In this document: piece after piece, positions 1 through 6,997 of the stretch
How positions within the stretch are numbered: position 1 is the first letter of the stretch
How the letters are laid out: every line of letters begins with the position of its first letter
DNA from: an uncultured Collinsella sp.
Lineage (GTDB): Bacteria > Actinomycetota > Coriobacteriia > Coriobacteriales > Coriobacteriaceae
Direction: 5' to 3'
NCBI GenBank assembly: GCA_900547025.1
Contig: UREZ01000009.1
Coordinates: 1 to 34,240, forward strand
Length of the DNA stretch: 34,240 bases
Translations under genes and position numbers: made by a program
The notes under the pieces: generated by a model
What the model saw: only the letters and a program-made list of their open reading frames with translations
Database searches by the model: none
What the model was told of the DNA's origin: nothing

Positions 1-42
1 GTTGCCGCGCCCCGCAGTGCCCGCTTCCCCCGAGAACAATTA

Positions 43-141
43 TCAGTGCAGGTAGAAGGCCTGTCGATTTTCGAAAAAGGCGGTCATGGTTGGCCCCATC
101 GAGTTAAACGTAGTAGATTGCCCCTTTTCGTGGCGGACCAT
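43..141 (-). CDS. Possible short ORF or remnant of a gene 3' end
   Basis: An open frame on the minus strand ends in TGA at 43-45 and can start at ATG 141-139, giving 32 residues ending in FFENRQAFYLH. The frame stays open upstream for about 25 more codons, into the inverted repeat at 188-254. I see no convincing ribosome-binding site. The residue mix looks protein-like rather than random, so it could be the tail of a decayed gene, a small protein, or chance. No function can be assigned. Confidence 0.2.
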   Translation of the reverse strand: MVRHEKGQSTTFNSMGPTMTAFFENRQAFYLH

Positions 142-187
142 CAAACGAACGCCGACGCTTGTGCTGTAGCCGCTCCGACCATTCGTA

Positions 188-254
188 AGTTGCGGTGGAA
201 TAGTTCTTAAACTCGATTACTCAAGGCTAAAACCGGAACTATATCACCGCAACT
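188..254. repeat. Palindromic element A, copy 1
   Basis: Inverted repeat with a left arm at 188-206 and a right arm at 235-254 around a loop of about 28 nt. The right arm is identical to the right arm of the element at 7985-8004, reading GGAACTATATCACCGCAACT. The left arm differs from a perfect complement at two internal positions. The loop is unrelated to the loop of copy 2. It lies about 55 nt beyond the stop codon of the minus-strand regulator gene that ends at 310. Confidence 0.85.
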
Positions 255-309
255 TAGGAGGAATGGGCGGGGGAGTACTAGTTGGATGCTGCTGTCGGGC
301 TGGGATGGT

Positions 310-1224
310 TTAGGCTCGCTTGCGATGCTTCCATTGTTTACGGCACCAACGCATGAGTGCTTTTACGACCGGGATGGTGATGAGGATTACCCAGGCGGGA
401 TGGGGTTGTTCCAGGCAGAGCCACATGTAGAGGAACCATGCCTCGGCACTGACTGAATAGACGACATCGATCAGCTTAGATAAGTGGCGTTGGTCGATAA
501 AGTCGCCAAGCGCGTAATAGACGGGAATCAAAAAGACGAGGAAGAGTCCCGTAACCCATGTGCCGTAGGCAATGCCGAGCACCAGGTAGGCGAGGGCGAC
601 GAGCGCGGGGAAGGGGAATTTGTTCCATGTACGTCCGACCTTGGTGTGGAAATGCTTGCCATGATGGTCGAGCTTGTCGTGTGCTTCCTTCCAGCTGGAG
701 AATGTCTCGCCGTCGATGGTGACGGTGCCGTCGTCATTGGTATGCACGCTATGTCCATCGTCCTCAAGCGTATCGACATGCACGCCGTCCGGCCCCACAT
801 GCACCTCTTCGCCCTTGCGCTCGTTGGTCACATGGATACCGTTCCAGCCAACATGGACTTCCTCGCCTTTATTGGGATCAATGACGTGGATGCCGCGCGC
901 GAGGGAAATATCGACAAGTGGTTTGTCGCCGCAATCGGCGTGCTCGGCAGAATCTTCGGCCTCTTTAGCCTCATCCACCGTTTCGGTGCTGCCGTCCTCT
1001 GAGCTATCGGCATCGCTAGCCGCTTCCCCATACAACAACTCATCCAGCGATACACCATACAGCGCGGCGAGCGCAATGAGGTTATCGGTATCGGGTGAGG
1101 ACTCGCTGCGCTCCCATTTACTGACAGCCTGACGACTCACACCCAGCTGGGCGGCAAGCGCCTCCTGAGAAAGCCCGGCAGCTTTGCGGCGATCGACGAG
1201 CCTCTGCGCCATCGCAAGATCCAT
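310..1224 (-). CDS. Membrane-anchored XRE-family transcriptional regulator with a repeat linker
   Basis: The 304-residue protein starts with a Cro/C1-type helix-turn-helix (about residues 6-60, with LSQEALAAQLGVSRQAVSKW), so DNA binding is likely. An acidic linker (about 66-100) follows, then a His/Val/Gly-rich block (about 110-172) in which the unit KGEEVHVG..GIHV recurs at 16-17 residue spacing. The C-terminal 100 residues hold three or four hydrophobic segments ending in a basic tail. The start at 1224 is chosen because AAAGGAA lies about 7 nt upstream; an in-frame start 24 codons earlier has no such site. XRE proteins fused to membrane segments are known in Actinobacteria and Firmicutes and may sense membrane state. 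The target genes and the role of the repeats are unknown. Confidence 0.8.
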   Translation of the reverse strand: MDLAMAQRLVDRRKAAGLSQEALAAQLGVSRQAVSKWERSESSPDTDNLIALAALYGVSLDELLYGEAASDADSSEDGSTETVDEAKEAEDSAEHADCGDKPLVDISLARGIHVIDPNKGEEVHVGWNGIHVTNERKGEEVHVGPDGVHVDTLEDDGHSVHTNDDGTVTIDGETFSSWKEAHDKLDHHGKHFHTKVGRTWNKFPFPALVALAYLVLGIAYGTWVTGLFLVFLIPVYYALGDFIDQRHLSKLIDVVYSVSAEAWFLYMWLCLEQPHPAWVILITIPVVKALMRWCRKQWKHRKRA

Positions 1225-1443
1225 GGTGGTTCCTTTCGTTTGATGGTCGAATCGAATGAGCCGAGTATGCCGAGAACAACCGGTAGCGACCACCATCTCT
1301 AGTTAGAATCTGCCCCAACCCTACCGCAACTACCAGTAGCAACCCCTAACGACCAGCCATTTCAGGACAAATGGCAGTGCTACCCTCAGCTAAGAGCCTG
1401 CAACATCCCAAAATCTCAGCCCACGCACCCGCAGCAAGAAGAC
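1225..1443. other. Intergenic region upstream of the XRE regulator
   Basis: This stretch should hold the promoter of the minus-strand regulator, but no clear -35/-10 pair was found. Only short dyads are visible, such as CCATTT..AAATGG near 1359-1376. No gene is supported here. The large palindrome at the 3' side of pfk begins at 1444. Confidence 0.5.
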
Positions 1444-1622
1444 GAATAGCTTCGGCCTCCCTAGTTGCCGCAGGAGGCCCCAGGGCTTACCTCCCAAATC
1501 TTTCCGCAGGACGGAAGGATCCCGTCGCGCGAAGCGCACGGCGGGATCCTGACATGTCCGAGGACGATTTGGGAGGTAAGCCCTGGGGTCTCCGATGAGA
1601 GCAGTTTCGGCCGAGGCTATTC
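1444..1622. repeat. Nested long palindrome at the 3' end of the phosphofructokinase gene
   Basis: Three nested arm pairs are visible. The outer arms, 1444-1457 and 1609-1622, match at 13 of 14 positions, and the right one contains the stop codon of the phosphofructokinase gene. The middle arms, 1478-1499 and 1567-1588, are a perfect 22-nt pair (CCCCAGGGCTTACCTCCCAAAT and its complement). The inner arms, 1517-1524 and 1542-1549, pair as GGATCCCG/CGGGATCC. About 20 nt between outer and middle arms do not pair. There is no T-run, so it is not a classical terminator, though it could still end or stabilise the transcript. Confidence 0.85.
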
Positions 1623-2696
1623 GCCGCCGAAGCTGATGCCCAGCGCCTTGGCCTCGCGCACCAGATCACTCTGGGGGTCGACATACTTGAGCTTGCCGGC
1701 GACTTCCTCGAGCGGCATGTGGCACATCTTGCCGTCACGCAGGGCGATCATGTAGCCAAACTCGCCGCGTAGGCAGCCGAGTGCCGCCTCGACGCCGCAC
1801 TGGGTCGCAAAGATGCGGTCCTGGGCGTCGGGCTGGCCGCCGCGCTGCGTGTGGCCGGGGATGGCGACGCGGGTCTCGCGACCGGTCTTGGCCTCGATCT
1901 CCTTGGCGATGTCGTAGACGATCGACGGGCTCGTGCGCTCGGCGAGTTTCTTCTTGTACTCCTTCTTGGACAGCGCCGCGTCCTCCTTGGAGATAGCGCC
2001 CTCGGCGACGGCCACGATGGTAAAGCGGCTGCCGGTCTCCATGCGATGCTCGATGGTCTTGATGACGTTATCCATGTCGTAGGGGATCTCGGGAATCAAG
2101 ATGACATCCGCGCCGCCCGCGACGCCGGCGTATAGCGGGATCCAGCCAACCTTGTGGCCCATGATCTCGATAACGAACACGCGGCCGTGACTCGAAGCGG
2201 TGGTGTGAATGTCGTCGATGCACTTGGTGGCGACGTCGATGGCGCTCGTAAAGCCAAACGTCAGCTCGGTGCCCCAGGTGTCGTTATCGATGGTCTTAGG
2301 CAGGGCGATAACGTTGAGGCCCTCTTCGCGCAGACGGTTGGCGGTCTTGGTGGAGCCGTTGCCGCCCAGCATAAACAGGCAGTCGAGCTGCAGCTTATGA
2401 TAGGTGTGGACCATTGCCGGCACCTTCTCGACGCCGTCGGCCTCGGGAATATCCAGGCGCTTGAACGGCGTACGGCTCGTGCCCAGGATGGTGCCGCCAC
2501 GGGTAAGGATGCCGCTAAAATCGGCGGGCGTCATGACGCGGAACCGGCTGTAGATAAGGCCCTGGTAGCCGTCCTCAAAACCATAGATCTCAATAGGCTC
2601 TTCGCTATTGGTCATAAGCGTTTTGACAATGCCGCGCATGGTGGCGTTGAGCGCCTGGCAATCGCCGCCACTGGTAAGAAGACCGATCCTAAGCAT
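1617..2696 (-). CDS. 6-phosphofructokinase (ATP or PPi type not settled)
   Basis: The 359-residue protein phosphorylates fructose 6-phosphate to fructose 1,6-bisphosphate in glycolysis, in the cytoplasm. The N-terminal nucleotide-binding start (LTSGGDCQALNA), the catalytic PKTIDND motif (133-139, catalytic Asp137), MGHKVGW and GHTQRGGQPDAQDR identify the family. The co-substrate signature is mixed: GGNGS (111-115) keeps the Gly typical of ATP enzymes, but the metal-binding Asp of GGDGS is Asn, and PKTIDND carries the Lys found in PPi-dependent enzymes where ATP enzymes have Gly. Related clostridial and actinobacterial proteins share this mixture. The AAGGATTCATC sequence before the ATG contains the ribosome-binding site. 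The upstream gene lies 140 nt away on the same strand. Confidence 0.93.
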   Translation of the reverse strand: MLRIGLLTSGGDCQALNATMRGIVKTLMTNSEEPIEIYGFEDGYQGLIYSRFRVMTPADFSGILTRGGTILGTSRTPFKRLDIPEADGVEKVPAMVHTYHKLQLDCLFMLGGNGSTKTANRLREEGLNVIALPKTIDNDTWGTELTFGFTSAIDVATKCIDDIHTTASSHGRVFVIEIMGHKVGWIPLYAGVAGGADVILIPEIPYDMDNVIKTIEHRMETGSRFTIVAVAEGAISKEDAALSKKEYKKKLAERTSPSIVYDIAKEIEAKTGRETRVAIPGHTQRGGQPDAQDRIFATQCGVEAALGCLRGEFGYMIALRDGKMCHMPLEEVAGKLKYVDPQSDLVREAKALGISFGGE

Positions 2697-2734
2697 GATG
2701 AATCCTTCCGGGCAAGTTATAACATGCGCATAAG

Positions 2735-2767
2735 TTTACCCCCGCACACTGTTGATACGGGGGTAAA
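2735..2767. promoter_or_regulatory. Inverted repeat upstream of pfk
   Basis: Perfect 9-nt arms (TTTACCCCC at 2735-2743 and GGGGGTAAA at 2759-2767) enclose a 15-nt loop. It lies between the minus-strand amide hydrolase stop and the pfk start, about 40 nt upstream of the pfk ATG. There is no T-tract on either strand. It could be an operator, a 5' leader hairpin of pfk or a weak terminator of the upstream gene. Confidence 0.6.
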
Positions 2768-2836
2768 ACGTGTTAGCTCAAGCGTATAGAAATGTAAACA
2801 ACGTCAGGCGAGCGTAAGGACGACGGTGCCAGCGCC

Positions 2837-3922
2837 TTACAGCGCGAAGGCATCGACGTCGCCCCAGTGGCGGCGCAGCGTAATAGCGGCAGCGGGTTCG
2901 GTATTGTCAAAGACGACCGACCATTGCGTGTTGCTGGTGATGTCTTCCGGATTGGGCTCTTGCGCCGCAGCGCGTAGGGCCTTCCAAGCGACTGCCTCGT
3001 CCTGGGCACCGACATGGGCGTCAAGGACATCGGCGATTGCGACGGCGCGTTCTTTACCATGGCCCAGCTCGCCATTCTTTTGGTTGGGCAGCACTTCGTC
3101 ACCATAGCAGGCATAGAAGTTCGTAACCTGGCGTACAGGAGTCACTTTGCATGCACGGTCGGGGTCGCGCGGATCCCACTCCACCACCCGCGCGTCACCG
3201 GCGGCGTCGTTGATAAAGAAGTGGTAATCGCGTCCTGCCATGGCGTGCATGTCGTAGGCGGAAAGCAGGTCGACAGCTTCTTGCGTGGTGGCGGCACGGT
3301 CGAGCACCAGGCGGATGGCGAGCGAGGTATTGATGACGGGGCGCTGCGTGTCCTGGTCACAGGGTTTGGAATCCAGGGTGAGTACGGCAATGGACACGCC
3401 GCGTTCGTTAACACCGTCGAGCTGGGCAAACGGGCCCATGAGTGCGGCGGCGCGTCCGGCGACGGAGTCAAGCGGAGTGTTATCGCCCAGGTTGTTAAGG
3501 GCGGTAAACCCGATGGAGGCATAGCCGCCGCGTGGGTGATTGCGCACCAGCAGCGCCGAGGTGTCGTCCTTGAAGTCGTAATTGCGACCGGTGCGCACGC
3601 GGCCTTCGGCATCTACGGCGACAAAAGCGCTGCAGGCAAACTGGGGCGCCTGGACATGTGCCGGCACGCCGGGCAACACCTGTGCCACCACAGCATCGAT
3701 GTAGGCCTGGTCGTCGCGCACATCGGCGGCGATGATGCAGTCGAGGTCGTAGTCGTAGGCGATGTCGATCGCGTACAGGTCATAGCCATCCGCGTGGCCG
3801 GTCAAGCGTTTGAGCGACGCTGCGGACTTGATTTGCTTGCGGTAAACGATGCCGGTGGCAGCGGCAAGGCCGACGGTGACTCCCGCGACACCGCAGGCGA
3901 TGGCAATGTTACGTGGCTTCAT
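2837..3922 (-). CDS. Membrane-anchored choloylglycine hydrolase-like (Ntn) amide hydrolase
   Basis: The 361-residue protein has an N-terminal hydrophobic segment (about 5-27) and then a linear amide C-N hydrolase domain. The likely nucleophile is Cys97 in FACSAF, followed by GRNYDF (Arg113, Asp116), the order seen in the Ntn hydrolase family that includes bile salt hydrolase, penicillin V acylase and AAT-like enzymes. NTQWSVVFDN near the C-terminus fits the conserved Asn/Trp region. In bile salt hydrolases the Cys follows the initiator Met; here 96 residues precede it, so either a propeptide is removed by self-cleavage or the enzyme belongs to another branch. The substrate is unknown. GAGGAG lies 6-7 nt before the ATG. 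It is divergent from the M18 aminopeptidase. Confidence 0.75.
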   Translation of the reverse strand: MKPRNIAIACGVAGVTVGLAAATGIVYRKQIKSAASLKRLTGHADGYDLYAIDIAYDYDLDCIIAADVRDDQAYIDAVVAQVLPGVPAHVQAPQFACSAFVAVDAEGRVRTGRNYDFKDDTSALLVRNHPRGGYASIGFTALNNLGDNTPLDSVAGRAAALMGPFAQLDGVNERGVSIAVLTLDSKPCDQDTQRPVINTSLAIRLVLDRAATTQEAVDLLSAYDMHAMAGRDYHFFINDAAGDARVVEWDPRDPDRACKVTPVRQVTNFYACYGDEVLPNQKNGELGHGKERAVAIADVLDAHVGAQDEAVAWKALRAAAQEPNPEDITSNTQWSVVFDNTEPAAAITLRRHWGDVDAFAL

Positions 3923-4083
3923 GACGGCTCCTCTCGTCCTGTTAGCGCAATTGTCGCAAAAGGAGCGCGGGCATGATGGTTCAACTTGGTGAGCGGCGTG
4001 GAATTAAGCACGGAATGAAGAGTGCGGCGCTGGCGTGGCGGGGTATGCTGGAGGGGACCATCAACCCAGCGAAAGGGGAGAGC

Positions 4084-5469
4084 ATGACGGATCAGGAAGC
4101 GCCCGAGCGCGTGCACGTGACGGCCGACGATATCGAGGCCGCCAACGACCTTATCGACTTTATCGAGGCATGTCCCAGCATGTTCCATACGGCGGCGACC
4201 ATTATGGCCGAGCTCGACGAGGCGGGCTTTACCTACCTGCCCGAGAACGCGGCATGGGATATCGAGCCGGGCGGGCGTTATTACACGCAGCGCAATACCT
4301 CGAGTGTCATCGCCTTTAAGGTGGGCGAGGACCTGGCCGCGACGTGGGGCGAGGACGGCGTTGCCGGCGACTATCATTTTCAGCTGACGGCGTCGCACAG
4401 CGACTCGCCGACGTTTAAGGTTAAGGCCGTGCCCGAGCTCGACGGCGCGGGCGAGACGCTGCGCCTGAACACCGAGGCCTACGGCGGCATGATTGACTAC
4501 ACCTGGTTCGATCGCCCGCTGGCGCTCGCGGGCCGCGTGCTGGTGCGCGAGGGCGACCGTATTGAGAGCCGCCTGCTTGCCACCGAGCGCGAGGTCGCTA
4601 TTATCCCGAGCCTTGCTATCCATATGAACCGTGGCGTCAACGAGGGCTTTGCTCCCAACCGAGCCGTTGACCTGTGTCCGCTCATCAGTGCCGGCGAGCT
4701 TAAGCAGGGTGACTTTGATGCCCTGATCGCCGAAGAGCTGGATGTTGAGCCCGAACAAATTTTGGGCCGCGATCTGTTCCTGGTCAATCGTCAGGATGCG
4801 CGCATTTGGGGCTGGGCCGACGAGTTTATCTCGACGCCCAAGCTTGACGACCTGGCCTGCGCCTATACCTCGCTACAGGCATTTTTGGGCGCCGAGAACG
4901 CGCACGATGTCTCGGTCTTCTGCTGCTTTGATAATGAGGAGGTTGGCTCCGAGACCAAGCAGGGCGCCATGTCGACGTTCTTGGCCGACGCGCTGCGCCG
5001 CATTAACGGATCGCTGGGCTTTGACGACGAGTCGTACCATCGCGCCCTTGCCGCCTCGATGCTTGTAAGCTGCGACAATGCACATGCCGTGCACCCCAAC
5101 CACGCCGAGAAGTGCGATGCCCGCAATCAGGTTGTACTCAACGGCGGCATCGTCATCAAGGAAGCCGCCAACCAGCACTACTGCACCGATGCCTTTAGCC
5201 GCGCGGTGTTCCAGGCTATTTGCGATGACGCCGACGTGCCCACGCAGGCCTTCGCCAACAAGAGCGATATGGCGGGTGGCTCCACGCTCGGTAACCTGTC
5301 GAACATGCAGGCGAGCATGCACGCCGTGGACGTGGGCCTGCCGCAGCTGGCCATGCATTCGAGCTACGAGACCGGCGGCGTACGCGACGTGATGTACGCC
5401 ATCCGCGCCCTCACGGCCTTCTACGAGCGCAACCTAACCATCAACGGAGCCGAAAGCGTGGGGCTGTAA
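4084..5469 (+). CDS. M18-family metalloaminopeptidase
   Basis: The 461-residue cytoplasmic zinc aminopeptidase removes N-terminal residues, typically acidic ones in this family. Metal-site motifs are present: SHSDSP with His105 and Asp107, Asp256 in PKLDDLA, DNEEVGS with Glu285/Glu286, the NHAEKCD and KSDMAGGSTLGN blocks, and a late His in MHSSYETGG. Length fits the family (about 430-480). The start at 4084 is chosen because AAAGGGGAG lies just upstream and the next residues open the family domain; longer in-frame starts would extend into the promoter region shared with the divergent hydrolase gene. A 60-codon ORF begins directly after the stop, suggesting a two-gene transcript. Confidence 0.93.
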   Translation: MTDQEAPERVHVTADDIEAANDLIDFIEACPSMFHTAATIMAELDEAGFTYLPENAAWDIEPGGRYYTQRNTSSVIAFKVGEDLAATWGEDGVAGDYHFQLTASHSDSPTFKVKAVPELDGAGETLRLNTEAYGGMIDYTWFDRPLALAGRVLVREGDRIESRLLATEREVAIIPSLAIHMNRGVNEGFAPNRAVDLCPLISAGELKQGDFDALIAEELDVEPEQILGRDLFLVNRQDARIWGWADEFISTPKLDDLACAYTSLQAFLGAENAHDVSVFCCFDNEEVGSETKQGAMSTFLADALRRINGSLGFDDESYHRALAASMLVSCDNAHAVHPNHAEKCDARNQVVLNGGIVIKEAANQHYCTDAFSRAVFQAICDDADVPTQAFANKSDMAGGSTLGNLSNMQASMHAVDVGLPQLAMHSSYETGGVRDVMYAIRALTAFYERNLTINGAESVGL

Positions 5470-5652
5470 ATGCAGGCCGAAGACATGAAGGCCGAGCGCA
5501 AGATTGAGCTTATCGATCAGGGTTCGCAGCTGTTCGCCACTGCTTGCCGCGATTCAGGGGTCGACGTGTCCAAGGCGCGACCAACGAGCGATGAAGAACT
5601 CAAGCGTAACGCCTATTCGGACCGCTACGACGAGGAGACGGACTGGCTCTAA
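5470..5652 (+). CDS. Small hypothetical protein, 60 aa
   Basis: The ATG follows the aminopeptidase stop codon with no gap, so translation is probably coupled. The product is highly charged and soluble, ending in RYDEETDWL, and has no signal peptide or membrane segment. I do not recognise a domain. GGGGCT before the stop of the preceding gene could serve as a ribosome-binding site, and an alternative start lies five codons later. Base composition resembles the neighbouring genes, which supports real coding. It could be an accessory to the peptidase, but that rests only on position. Confidence 0.55.
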   Translation: MQAEDMKAERKIELIDQGSQLFATACRDSGVDVSKARPTSDEELKRNAYSDRYDEETDWL

Positions 5653-5795
5653 TAAGCGGAGCGTCGAAAACACTAGGTGTATGTCTGAGATCACTTTGGC
5701 GAGAGTGTCGCAGACAGAACTACCGGTATGGCGCAAGCCAACTTGACCCCATTGCACCAAAAAGGAAACGCCGCAGGTTGAGCAAAAGTCAGCGA

Positions 5796-5894
5796 GAGCC
5801 CGCCGTTTGAGCCAATGTGCCGTGAAATGAAAAGGCGCTGACCTTCTGGTCGCGCCTTTGAAATTGAACGGCAGATTGGCCAAACGGCGGGCTC
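5796..5894. repeat. Long imperfect palindrome between convergent genes
   Basis: Outer arms of 27-28 nt (5796-5823 and 5868-5894) pair with few mismatches and begin GAGCCCGCCGTTTG. An inner pair, AAAGGCGC at 5831-5838 and GCGCCTTT at 5852-5859, continues the stem. It lies in the intergenic stretch from 5653 to 5936, between the plus-strand small ORF and the minus-strand dehydrogenase. The right side is followed by a separate compact hairpin at 5908-5934. The rest of the intergenic stretch shows nothing recognisable. Confidence 0.8.
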
Positions 5895-5907
5895 GCAGCG
5901 TCGGCTC

Positions 5908-5934
5908 ATTACGCCGTTTGTAAAACGGCGTAAT
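5908..5934. terminator. Compact hairpin, probable bidirectional terminator
   Basis: Perfect 12-nt arms ATTACGCCGTTT and AAACGGCGTAAT enclose a 3-nt loop, ending 2 nt from the stop codon of the minus-strand dehydrogenase. The short loop and position between convergent genes suit transcription termination in both directions, although the T-run is weak (ATTCTTAG on plus). Confidence 0.7.
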
Positions 5935-5936
5935 TC

Positions 5937-6872
5937 TTAGTGTTCGATCCAGCAGCGAAGCGTCTCGCCCGCCTGTAGATGACGCAGATTCTCCGCGGCG
6001 ATGTCGACCACGTTGTTGAGCGTAGCCTCCAGGTGGAACCATCCGGAGACGTGCGGTGTGATGAGCATGTTGGGCGCATCCCACAGGGGGCTTGTCTCAG
6101 GCAGCGGCTCGGGGTCGGTGACGTCGACCGCGGCGCCGGCAAGATGTCCCGACTCCAGGGCGGCAACCAAGTCGTCAGCAACCACAAGGTCGCCGCGGCC
6201 GCCGTTGGCAAAGAAGGCGCCCGGCTTCATCGCGGCGAAGAACTCGGCGTTCGCCAGACCGCGGGTCTCGGGTGTGCTGGGCATAAAGGATGCGACGACG
6301 TCGGCCTCGGCCAGGCGCTCGGGCAGGGCGTCCATGCCGTCCATGTCCTCAAACACAATGGGGTAGACGAGCGGATGGCGCTTGATGCCGCGGACGTGCG
6401 CACCCATACTGCGGCAGAGCGTGGCGAAGTGGCCGCCGATATCGCCCGCGCCCAGCACCAGCACGTTGGCGTTTTTGAGCGAGGTGACCGGGCCCAAGTC
6501 CTCCCAGCGATGCTCGCGCTGCAAGTCGTGGTAGCCGGGCAGGCGCTTCATCATGGAAAGGACCATGGCAAACATATGCTCGCTCACGGCCTGGCCGTAG
6601 GCGCCTACCGAGCAGGAAAGCTTAGCATCGGCCGGCACGGTGCCGGCGGCCAAGTAATCGTCATAGCCAGCGGTCTGCAATTGCAACAGCTGGAGATGTT
6701 CGCATGCCGTGAGCATGTCAGGGTCGATGTTGCCCAAGATCACGTCGGCATCGGCGACCTGCTCGCGCGTGGCGGCGTCGGAGCTCGTGTAGATAAAGTC
6801 CTCGCCCGGAGCGCTCGACTCAAGAATTGCGCGATGGCGGTCGTTGACGGGCAGCAAAACCAGGATATTCAC
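5937..6872 (-). CDS. D-2-hydroxyacid dehydrogenase, NAD-binding
   Basis: The 311-residue cytoplasmic enzyme interconverts a 2-keto acid and a D-2-hydroxy acid using NAD(P)H. The dinucleotide fold shows VLGAGDIGGHFA (about 150-160). The catalytic triad of the family can be placed: Arg in NGGRGDLV, Glu in DPEPLP and His in TPHVSGW. The substrate is not readable; phosphoglycerate dehydrogenase-like and lactate or glyoxylate reductases share this pattern. The start is GTG, supported by AAAGGA about 7 nt upstream. A terminator-like hairpin separates it from the upstream methionine aminopeptidase gene, so it likely has its own promoter. Confidence 0.88.
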   Translation of the reverse strand: MNILVLLPVNDRHRAILESSAPGEDFIYTSSDAATREQVADADVILGNIDPDMLTACEHLQLLQLQTAGYDDYLAAGTVPADAKLSCSVGAYGQAVSEHMFAMVLSMMKRLPGYHDLQREHRWEDLGPVTSLKNANVLVLGAGDIGGHFATLCRSMGAHVRGIKRHPLVYPIVFEDMDGMDALPERLAEADVVASFMPSTPETRGLANAEFFAAMKPGAFFANGGRGDLVVADDLVAALESGHLAGAAVDVTDPEPLPETSPLWDAPNMLITPHVSGWFHLEATLNNVVDIAAENLRHLQAGETLRCWIEH

Positions 6873-6891
6873 AAGCAGTCCTTTCCGCTCG

Positions 6892-6925
6892 ACCTGCCAA
6901 AAGGGACAGGTTTATTTTGGCAGGT
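6892..6925. promoter_or_regulatory. Inverted repeat upstream of the dehydrogenase
   Basis: Perfect 11-nt arms ACCTGCCAAAA (6892-6902) and TTTTGGCAGGT (6915-6925) enclose 12 nt. The element lies about 20 nt upstream of the dehydrogenase GTG, where an operator or 5' leader hairpin would sit. It includes AAAAGGGACAGG, a 12-mer that recurs at about 23399-23410. Confidence 0.6.
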
Positions 6926-6943
6926 TATATCAGGCAAAACGCT

Positions 6944-6987
6944 AAAAAACGCCGGATGCAAGACGAGCGTGCCCGTCAGCATCCGGC
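6944..6987 (-). terminator. Rho-independent terminator of the methionine aminopeptidase gene
   Basis: On the minus strand GCCGGATGC and GCATCCGGC (6979-6987 and 6951-6959 in plus coordinates) form a 9-bp stem that is followed by GTTTTTTAGCG. It starts about 10 nt after the gene's stop codon, a textbook intrinsic terminator. Confidence 0.85.
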
Positions 6988-6997
6988 GCATCTACAG

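Noticed and set aside
3014..3976. 320-codon plus-strand ORF opposite the amide hydrolase
   Set aside because: Antisense shadow; the opposite frame has the Ntn hydrolase motifs and a good ribosome-binding site.
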